A stretch of 64,000 bases of DNA from Halalkalicoccus sp. CG83. Its GTDB lineage: Archaea; Halobacteriota; Halobacteria; Halobacteriales; Halalkalicoccaceae. Within the stretch, counting starts at the first letter, position 1. Each line of letters starts with the position of its first letter. Positions 58,258 to 64,000 of this stretch are shown here, piece by piece. The stretch spans positions 1,612,001 to 1,676,000 of the forward strand of contig NZ_JAZDDH010000001.1 in NCBI RefSeq assembly GCF_037081715.1, in the 5' to 3' direction. Under the pieces are notes generated by a model. It saw only the letters and a list, made by a program, of their open reading frames with translations. It was not told where the DNA came from and ran no database searches. The position numbers and the translations under genes are program-made.

Positions 58258-60393
58258 TCAGTCGTCGGCGGGCGCGTCCTCGCCGGGTTCGATTCCGACC
58301 TCGATCTCGGCGGCCGCGGCCTTGTACTCGGGGATCTTCGATCGCTCGTCGAGCACGTCGTTCGTGAGCTTGTTCGCGGAGGCCGCCGCGAAGTGCGGCG
58401 TCGTCCAGATGACCCCCTCCTTGGTGTCCTCGGTGACCTGTGCCTCGACGGTGATCTCGCCGCGCCGCGAGCGGAGCGTCACCTTCTGTCCGTCCTCGAT
58501 GCCGTAGCGCTCGGCGTCGTTCGGGTGGACGTCGACGAAGTTCTCGGGATGCTGGCGGTTGAGCGTCGGCGAGCGACGACTCATCGTCCCGGTGTTGTAG
58601 TGTTCCTCGAGCCGAGCCGTCGTCAGGATCAGCGGGTACTCCTCGTCCGGCGTTTCGGCGGGCGGAGTGTGGCTGACGCCCTCGATGTGACCCAGCCCGT
58701 TCTCGGTGTCGAAACTCTCCTCGTAGAGGTACTGATCGCCCTCGTCACCCTCCTCGTAGCAGGGCCACTGGATCCCCTCCTCGCCCAGCGCGTCGTAGGT
58801 CATCCCGTGGTAGCTCGGACAGACCTGCCGGAGCTCCTCGAACACCTCCTCCGGATCCGAGAAGTCGAAGCCGCCGTCCTCGCCGAAGAGTCGGGTACCG
58901 ATCTCCGAGACGATCTCGAGGTCGTGTTTCGTGTTCTCGTGGACCTTCTGGACGGGGCGCATGCGCTGGACCCGGCGGTCGGTGTTCGTCACGGTGCCGC
59001 CGCGTTCGGCCCACGTCGTCGCCGGCAGGATCACGTCGGCGTACTTCGCGGTCTCGGTCATGAAGATGTCCTGGACCGCGATGAACTCCAGCTGTTCGAA
59101 CCGCTCGGCGACGTTGTTCGCGTCGGGCTCGGACATGATGGGGTTCTCGCCCATGACGAAGAGCCCGTGGACCGATCTGCCCGCCTCGTGTGAGATCTCG
59201 ACGTTCGTCAGGCCCGGCTCCGGCGGGACGTCGAAGCCCCAGACCTCCTCGACGCTCTTTCTGGCCTCGTCGTCGTCGACGAGCTGATAGCCGGGGAGGA
59301 CGTTCGGCATCGCGCCGACGTCACACGTCCCCTGAACGTTGTTCTGGCCGCGAAGCGGGTTGACCCCGGTCCCGGGCTTGCCGAGGTTGCCCGTGATCAG
59401 CGCGAGGTTGATCTCGTTCTGGACGTTGTCGACGCCGCAGGCGTGCTGGCTCATCCCCATTCCGGTGAAGATGGCGGCGTTCTCGGCGCTGGCGTACTTC
59501 TCGGCCGCCTCCCGGATGTCCTCCAGGGGGACGCCACACTCCTCGGCGGCGGCCTCCGCGTCGAAGCCCTCGAGGGTCTCCTGCAGGTGCTCGAACCCCT
59601 CGGTGCGCTCCTCGATGAACGCCTCGTCGATCCACCCCTCGTCGGGGTTCTCCTCGTGGTTCTCGAGGATCGTCTTGAGGACGATGTTGAGGAGCGGGAT
59701 GTCCGTCCCGGGGTTCAGCTGCAGGTGCATGTGGCGGTCGGTCTCGTCGATCTTGAACGACCGCGTCGTCTTGTTCGCGTGCGGGTCGACCTGGATGACG
59801 GTCGCGCCGTCGAGTACCGCCTGTCGGAAGTAGACGCTGTTGGCGATCGGGTGCTGTTCGCCGGGGTTCGCACCCTGGATCCAGAAGACGTCCGCCTCCT
59901 CCCGGAGGTCGGCCATGCTGTTGGTCATCGCGCCCGCGCCGAGGCTCGTCCGCAGCGCCCACACGGTCGAGGCGTGACACATCCGCGTGCAGTTGTCGAC
60001 GTTGTTCGTGCCGTATCGACGCGCGAGCTTCTGGAGGAGGTAGTTCTCCTCGTTCATGGTCTTCGACGAGCCGTAGAAGCCCATGGCGTCGGGGCCGTGT
60101 TCTTCTCGTATGCGTTCGAGTTCGTCGACGATCCGTCCGTAGGCCTCCTCCCACGTCGCCTCCCGGAACTCGCCGTCCTCCTTGATCAGCGGATCGGTGA
60201 GTCGATCCTCGTGGTCGACGACCTGCGTGGCTGCACCGCCCTTGATGCAGATCTTTCCCTCGTTGACCGGCGCCTCGCCCCACGGCATGAAGCGCATGTC
60301 GCCGGGCTCCTCGCCCGGTTTGACCTGGATTCCACAGCCGACGCCGCAGTAGGGACAGATCGTCTTGACCGGCTCTTGCTCCTCACTCGCCAT
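58258..60393 (-). CDS. formate dehydrogenase alpha subunit, molybdopterin type
   Basis: 711 residues. It oxidises formate to CO2 with a bis-molybdopterin guanine dinucleotide cofactor. The N-terminal 4Fe-4S ligands are Cys13, Cys16, Cys20 and Cys49 ('CPYCGVGC', 'KICIKGG'). The metal ligand is Cys139 in 'NNVDNCTRMCHAST', so the cysteine and not the selenocysteine form. Further family blocks: 'GMGMSQHACGVDNVQ', 'RGQNNVQGTCDVGAMPNVLPGY', 'MGENPIMSEPD', 'PATTWAERGGTVTNTDRRVQ' and a C-terminal dinucleotide-binding domain. No beta or gamma subunit gene follows in the window, so the electron acceptor is unknown. Confidence 0.92.
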   Translation of the reverse strand: MASEEQEPVKTICPYCGVGCGIQVKPGEEPGDMRFMPWGEAPVNEGKICIKGGAATQVVDHEDRLTDPLIKEDGEFREATWEEAYGRIVDELERIREEHGPDAMGFYGSSKTMNEENYLLQKLARRYGTNNVDNCTRMCHASTVWALRTSLGAGAMTNSMADLREEADVFWIQGANPGEQHPIANSVYFRQAVLDGATVIQVDPHANKTTRSFKIDETDRHMHLQLNPGTDIPLLNIVLKTILENHEENPDEGWIDEAFIEERTEGFEHLQETLEGFDAEAAAEECGVPLEDIREAAEKYASAENAAIFTGMGMSQHACGVDNVQNEINLALITGNLGKPGTGVNPLRGQNNVQGTCDVGAMPNVLPGYQLVDDDEARKSVEEVWGFDVPPEPGLTNVEISHEAGRSVHGLFVMGENPIMSEPDANNVAERFEQLEFIAVQDIFMTETAKYADVILPATTWAERGGTVTNTDRRVQRMRPVQKVHENTKHDLEIVSEIGTRLFGEDGGFDFSDPEEVFEELRQVCPSYHGMTYDALGEEGIQWPCYEEGDEGDQYLYEESFDTENGLGHIEGVSHTPPAETPDEEYPLILTTARLEEHYNTGTMSRRSPTLNRQHPENFVDVHPNDAERYGIEDGQKVTLRSRRGEITVEAQVTEDTKEGVIWTTPHFAAASANKLTNDVLDERSKIPEYKAAAAEIEVGIEPGEDAPADD

Positions 60394-60401
60394 CGCCGAT
60401 C

Positions 60402-60430
60402 ACCACGTGGCTTATTACCATTAACCACGT
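60402..60430 (-). promoter_or_regulatory. formate dehydrogenase promoter flanked by direct repeats
   Basis: ACCACGT occurs at 60402-60408 and again at 60424-60430, 22 bp apart (two helical turns). Between them is the TATA-like TTATTACCATT, centred about 24 nt from the start of the formate dehydrogenase gene. This arrangement suggests a regulator binding on one face of the DNA over the promoter. The left copy also forms CACGTG. Confidence 0.55.
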
Positions 60431-60472
60431 AGAGGGGTACCAGCCACTTAATCCCTACGCGTTATCGAAACA

Positions 60473-60535
60473 ATGACACCACATCCTGATCGCCGATTCG
60501 GGCTCGAAATCGCCGATTCCAGGCGACCGGCGTGA
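60473..60535 (+). CDS. mini-ORF (20 aa) overlapping the start of the gene at 60532
   Basis: ATG at 60473, TGA at 60533-60535, overlapping the GTG at 60532 by GTGA. TATA-like ACTTAATCC lies about 24 nt upstream of this ATG; the GTG of the main gene has no promoter at that distance. The peptide MTPHPDRRFGLEIADSRRPA has no evident function. Confidence 0.42.
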   Translation: MTPHPDRRFGLEIADSRRPA

Positions 60536-61098
60536 GCCTCTCCCGTCCAATCGTCGTGGAGAAAGCCGAGGAGTACGCCGAGGAGGAGCCGCTGTACCCG
60601 GTCGAGGAGGAAGCGGTCGAGACGTATCCGGCGGCGTTCGCCGGAGGCGAGTTCGGCCGACGGGACGCCGAATGGGTCGTCCAGTGGCACTACCGACGCT
60701 TTCTCGGTGCCTACCCCGACGATCGACGCCGAGAGGGCGAGGAACGCTTCGGCGAGAACGAGCGCGGGGCGGTCCGCGAGGCCGTTCTGGGCGCTGCGAA
60801 CGCCGAGGGGCTCGAGGAACGCGTCGACCGCTTGCTGGAGCTCAAGGGGGTCGACCTGCGCGTCGCGAGCGCGTTCCTCCAGTTCATCGATCCGGGACGC
60901 TACGTGGCCGTCGACGGACGGACCTGGGGAGCGCTTCACGAGGCGGGCGAGCTGGACGATCCCCATCCCGATCCCGTTACCCTCGAGGAGTACCGTACGT
61001 TCCTCGCGGCCTGTCGACGCGTCGCCGAGGAGGCGGACGTGGACCTCTGGACGCTCTATCGAGCGCTCTGGCGGATCGGCAGAGGGGGCTCGGAGTAA
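60532..61098 (+). CDS. uncharacterised helical protein (HhH-glycosylase-like middle)
   Basis: 188 residues, GTG start. Mostly helical and acidic. The middle 'LLELKGVDLRVASAFLQFIDPGRYVAVDGRTWGAL' resembles the helix-hairpin-helix and following Asp-Gly region of DNA glycosylases, but no Lys/Asp catalytic pair can be placed with confidence. It could be a nucleic-acid-binding protein. Divergent from the formate dehydrogenase promoter region. Confidence 0.6.
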   Translation: MSLSRPIVVEKAEEYAEEEPLYPVEEEAVETYPAAFAGGEFGRRDAEWVVQWHYRRFLGAYPDDRRREGEERFGENERGAVREAVLGAANAEGLEERVDRLLELKGVDLRVASAFLQFIDPGRYVAVDGRTWGALHEAGELDDPHPDPVTLEEYRTFLAACRRVAEEADVDLWTLYRALWRIGRGGSE

Positions 61099-61143
61099 CG
61101 GTTTCTCACCGCCTCCCGACCCGACGACCGGGACGAGGATCGA

Positions 61144-61884
61144 TCAACGCCAGAAGGGACCCAGGGCGCGCACTCGCTTGTAGAGGTAGAGCACGCCGAC
61201 GGGAACGTTGACGATCCAGACGGCCGCCAGGAGGGGCCAGAACAACCGGTGGGGTTCCCAGTCGCTCGCCTCACGAACGTACCCGAGATCGAGGTACGTC
61301 GCGAGGGGCAGCAGCGTCCAGACGAGGAGAATGAGGCCGCCGCTGGGATTCGCGAGCCAGGCCACTCCCCATCCGACGAGGCAGGCGACGATCGCGTACA
61401 CCCATCGAGGTGATCGATCCGTCGCGGGTGAGGACGGGAGATCGAGAACGTACCGTCCGTCGACCCGGGATAAGGGAACGACGGCCCCGTAAAGATCCGC
61501 GAACGAACCCGGGGAGATGTCGAGACTCGAAAGCAACCGGGCCAACGGCGTCTCGGCGGTGAACGTCTCGGGCCACTCGACGTAGATCACCGCCTCGTCT
61601 CCGGAGTTCGTCCGGACGTCGAACGCGAGCACTACCGACGTTTCGATCGAGTCGGGGTAGGTCTCGGGGACGGCTACGGCCGACGTCCGTCGAACGGCCG
61701 TTATGGTGCCGGTCGTTCGCGTCTCCGCCGGAGCGTCCTCGACTCCTTCGACCCGACGGAGCGCCGCCTCCAACCCGAAGAACTCCTCCGCACGACGTTC
61801 GTGGTCGTCAGTCGGCTCTACCTCAACGTTCGATTGCTCGAGTTCCCGATCGCGCGTCCCGGAGTTCGATCCGTTCACAGCCAT
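61144..61884 (-). CDS. membrane protein with N-terminal soluble domain
   Basis: 246 residues. Residues 1-150 are soluble, with strands ('TTGTITAVRRTSAVAVPETYPDSIETSVVLAFDVRT', 'AVIYVEWPETF', 'RVDGRYVLDLP'). Residues 155-245 hold about three membrane segments ('WVYAIVACLVGWGVAWLANPSGG', 'LILLVWTLLPLATYLDLGYV', 'LFWPLLAAVWIVNVPVGVLYLY'), ending 'LGPFWR'. It looks like a haloarchaeal protein of unknown function. It lies 46 bases downstream of purA. Confidence 0.7.
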   Translation of the reverse strand: MAVNGSNSGTRDRELEQSNVEVEPTDDHERRAEEFFGLEAALRRVEGVEDAPAETRTTGTITAVRRTSAVAVPETYPDSIETSVVLAFDVRTNSGDEAVIYVEWPETFTAETPLARLLSSLDISPGSFADLYGAVVPLSRVDGRYVLDLPSSPATDRSPRWVYAIVACLVGWGVAWLANPSGGLILLVWTLLPLATYLDLGYVREASDWEPHRLFWPLLAAVWIVNVPVGVLYLYKRVRALGPFWR

Positions 61885-61930
61885 CGTACGCCATATGTCA
61901 CCTCGATGGTATATGAACCCGAAGACCTCG

Positions 61931-63295
61931 CTACTCGAACGGCGACTCGACGACGACGGTCTGCTCGCGACCGGGACCGACGCCCACGGCGTAGATCGGA
62001 ACCCCGAGTTCGTCGCTCACGTACTCGAGGTACGCGCGGGCGTTCGCGGGGATCGCATCGTAGCCCTCGTTCGCGACCGCCTCCCAGTCGGTCTCGGGCC
62101 AGCCGTCGAACTCCCGCAGCACCGGTTCGCAGTCGGCCCACCGCTCGGTGGTGGTCGGCGTCGTCTCGATCGTCTCCCCGTCGAGTTCGTAGGCGTGGCC
62201 GACGTTGACGCTCTCGAGGCCGGCCAGTACGTCGATATGGTTGATCGCGAGCCCCGTGAAGCCGCTGACGCGGGTTGCGTGGCGCAGCATGGGGACGTCG
62301 AGCCACCCGACGCGGCGGGGCCTGCCCGTGACGGTACCGTACTCGCCGCCCTCCTCGCGGATGTACTCGGCGAGTTCCTCGTTCTCGCCCTCGCCCTGCT
62401 CGTCGTAGCCGGGGGTGTCGCCGGCGACGCCCCCGAGTTCGGTCGGCAGCGGCCCGCTCCCGACCCGGGTGAGGTAGGCCTTGACGATGCCGATGACCTC
62501 CCCGTCGCCGATGACGCCCGGGCTGAGACCGGTCCCGGTCGCGGCACCGCCAGCGGTGGGGTTCGAGGACGTGACGTACGGGTAGTTGCCGTGGTCGATG
62601 TCGATGGTCGTTCCCTGTGCGCCTTCCACCATCACGGTCCGTCCGTCGGCCATGGCGTCGGTGAGGAAGTCGCCGGCGTTGACCGGCATCCCCTCCTCGG
62701 CGAGGCGTTCGCCGAACCGGCGGTACTGCTCGTAGAGGCTGGCGATGTCGAACTCCTCGCCGGTCTTGACGCCGAAGACGTCCTCCGCGAGCGCGCGCTT
62801 CTGCGGGACGACGTACTCGAGACGTTCCCGGAGAACGTCGGGATCGAGCAGGTCGCCGACCCGGATCCCCCGGCGGCCGGCTTTGTCCTCGTACGTTGGA
62901 CCGATCCCTCGACCCGTCGTGCCGACCTTCTGGTTCGAGTCGCTCTTGGCCTCCTCCTCGATGCCGTCGAGGACGCGGTGGTACGGCAGGATGACGTGGG
63001 CGCGTTCGGCGACGCGGACGTCGGGTTCGAGCCCCCGTTCGCGAAGGGCGTCGATCTCCTCGAACAGGGTCGCGGGGTTGACGACGCAGCCGTTGCCCAG
63101 CACGCCGATCTTCCCGCGAACGGCGCCGCTCGGTACGAGCGAGAGCTTGTACTCCTCGCCGCCGTGGACGACGGTATGGCCGGCGTTGTCGCCGCCCTGA
63201 TACCGGGCGACGACGTCGACTCGGTCGCCGTAGAGGTCGACGACCCCGCCCTTGCCCTCGTCGCCCAACTGGGCGCCGACGATCGTTACGGTCAT
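61931..63295 (-). CDS. purA: adenylosuccinate synthase
   Basis: 454 residues. Condenses IMP with aspartate using GTP on the way to AMP. N-terminal GTP loop 'GAQLGDEGKGGVVDLY' and 'YQGGDNAGHTVV', IMP site 'GTTGRGIGPTYEDKAGR', 'MVEGAQGTTIDIDHGNYPYVTSSNPTAGG' and the aspartate-binding 'GRPRRVGWLDVPMLRHA'. Full length with the family's usual blocks. The C-terminal end 'VGVGPGREQTVVVESPF' is typical. Confidence 0.95.
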   Translation of the reverse strand: MTVTIVGAQLGDEGKGGVVDLYGDRVDVVARYQGGDNAGHTVVHGGEEYKLSLVPSGAVRGKIGVLGNGCVVNPATLFEEIDALRERGLEPDVRVAERAHVILPYHRVLDGIEEEAKSDSNQKVGTTGRGIGPTYEDKAGRRGIRVGDLLDPDVLRERLEYVVPQKRALAEDVFGVKTGEEFDIASLYEQYRRFGERLAEEGMPVNAGDFLTDAMADGRTVMVEGAQGTTIDIDHGNYPYVTSSNPTAGGAATGTGLSPGVIGDGEVIGIVKAYLTRVGSGPLPTELGGVAGDTPGYDEQGEGENEELAEYIREEGGEYGTVTGRPRRVGWLDVPMLRHATRVSGFTGLAINHIDVLAGLESVNVGHAYELDGETIETTPTTTERWADCEPVLREFDGWPETDWEAVANEGYDAIPANARAYLEYVSDELGVPIYAVGVGPGREQTVVVESPFE

Positions 63296-63410
63296 AACGA
63301 GGAGAGGGTTTCGGACCGACCGTCATACCGATTACGATCCGCCTGACCCGTCACCGACCGATCTCCGGGCGAACGCGACGTGACGGCAGGGAACCAGAAC
63401 CGTTAACCAC

Positions 63411-63471
63411 ACCCACGATAATCAGTGGGTATCGACCTTCGACCCGACCGCCGACAGCAACTTTTAAAAGT
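63411..63471 (+). promoter_or_regulatory. promoter region of the HTH gene with two symmetric elements
   Basis: ACCCAC (63411-63416) and GTGGGT (63425-63430) form 6-bp arms around 8 bases, and ACTTTTAAAAGT (63460-63471) is a perfect 12-bp palindrome that contains the likely TATA box, 27 nt before the ATG at 63496. Autoregulation by the HTH protein is possible but not shown. Confidence 0.6.
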
Positions 63472-63495
63472 ACCAACGACAAGTTAACAAGTGCC

Positions 63496-63801
63496 ATGAT
63501 AGACCGGCTTGAAAAGGAAGTCGACATGCTGGAACGACATCTTCAGGTGCTGAAGATGGTCATCGAGAACGAACCCATCGGCATCGTGAAGATGTCAAAC
63601 GAAACCGGATATCCTCACCATAAGGTTCGCTACTCGCTGCGGGTCCTCGAGGAGGAGAACCTGATCGAGCCCTCCAGCCAGGGTGCGATCACCACGGAAC
63701 GTACCGAGGAGTTCGTCGACGAACTCGACGGTAAGCTCGACGAGACGATCGACAAGCTCGAAGGGATGAAGATCGGCGGCGTTGCCGAGGTCGAGAGCTA
63801 G
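63496..63801 (+). CDS. winged-helix DNA-binding protein (101 aa)
   Basis: 101 residues. 'LERHLQVLKMVIENEPIGIVKMSNETGYPHHKVRYSLRVLEEENLIEPSSQGAITTERTEEF' is a winged helix with a recognition helix in 'PHHKVRYSLRVLEE'. N and C ends are Leu/Glu-rich and could form a coiled-coil dimer ('DRLEKEVDMLERHL', 'LDGKLDETIDKLEGM'). It resembles haloarchaeal transcription regulators of unknown target. Leaderless promoter with ACTTTTAAAAGT. Its stop shares CTAG with the convergent partial gene. Confidence 0.85.
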   Translation: MIDRLEKEVDMLERHLQVLKMVIENEPIGIVKMSNETGYPHHKVRYSLRVLEEENLIEPSSQGAITTERTEEFVDELDGKLDETIDKLEGMKIGGVAEVES

Positions 63802-64000
63802 AGTTCCGGCACGCGGACGTGAAACGCATCGCGCATCTCGATGAGACAGAGGTGATAGCCGCTGCGCCGGGAGATCGTCACGTAGCTCTCGCGGGCGTTC
63901 CTCCCGAGCAGTCCCGACCGCGTTGCCTCCACGGCCGTCTCGAGGGCGTCAGGACCGAAGAAGCTCGTCGTCACCAGCATCGCCCCCGCTAACGTCTCCC
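63798..64000 (-). CDS. C-terminal part of an uncharacterised protein (partial)
   Basis: The frame is open to the window edge and ends at TAG 63798-63800. At least 66 residues are visible, including 'LVTTSFFGPDALETAVEATRSGLLGRNARESYVTISRRSGYHLCLIEMRDAFHVRVPEL'. The start lies outside. Alternating strands ('YVTISRRSGYHLCLIEMRDAFHVRV') look like a compact beta domain. Not enough to name a family. Confidence 0.65.
   Translation of the reverse strand, partial: ETLAGAMLVTTSFFGPDALETAVEATRSGLLGRNARESYVTISRRSGYHLCLIEMRDAFHVRVPEL

Overview
The window is about 64 kb of GC-rich, gene-dense archaeal chromosome. It is clearly from a haloarchaeon (class Halobacteria). The proteins are strongly acidic, many exported proteins carry twin-arginine (Tat) signals followed by lipoboxes, and most transcription units have a TATA-like box about 25-29 nt upstream of the start codon, which implies leaderless mRNAs. 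The archaeal markers present are an Sm-like protein paired with ribosomal protein L37e, an MBF1-type factor, an Lhr helicase, a Cas4-nuclease/helicase of Dna2 type, an ATP-dependent DNA ligase and a CbiX/DR2241 pair. The genus cannot be fixed from sequence alone.

Layout. 0-9 kb: nucleic-acid enzymes (Lhr, Dna2-like), a rhodanese-metallohydrolase, NUDIX, small conserved proteins, LSm/L37e. 9-13 kb: purF, a Tat-protein/amidase operon, DUF420. 13-20.5 kb: four consecutive exported proteins (polysaccharide deacetylase, PQQ-type sugar dehydrogenase, LVIVD propeller, subtilase). 20.9-28 kb: tRNA-Leu, MBF1, AlaX, ZIP transporter, acyl-CoA dehydrogenase with a decayed tail copy, cysE, CAP protein. 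28.1-32.2 kb: a scarred tRNA-Ser locus with a second LVIVD gene between degenerate repeats, an aminotransferase and a wrecked amidohydrolase. 33-38.6 kb: udk, CBS protein, tRNA-Thr, and a compact E1alpha-E1beta-lipoyl-E2 operon with a split E2. 38.8-43.5 kb: beta-CASP-like nuclease, frameshifted DNA ligase, CopD. 43.8-47.5 kb: CARDB lipoprotein and three tandem paralogous lipoproteins. 47.6-52.6 kb: cysS, REC-PAS regulator, CbiX-DR2241. 52.6-60.4 kb: Trm112, mobA, yqeC, formaldehyde-dehydrogenase-like ADH, COG0523 GTPase and a molybdopterin formate dehydrogenase, which together suggest a C1-oxidation and molybdenum-cofactor neighbourhood. 60.5-64 kb: purA and small genes.

The most unusual signal is architectural rather than a single gene. 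At least six genes (Tat protein/amidase, ZIP, CAP, copD, Trm112-like, and the gene at 60532) have an upstream mini-ORF of 8-45 codons. Its stop overlaps the main start by exactly four bases (ATGA or GTGA), and the visible promoter points at the mini-ORF start. cysE has a longer-overlap version. A second architectural signal is six convergent gene pairs whose stop codons share exactly four bases (CTAG, TTAA or CTAA). No CRISPR array, intact insertion sequence or replication origin was seen.
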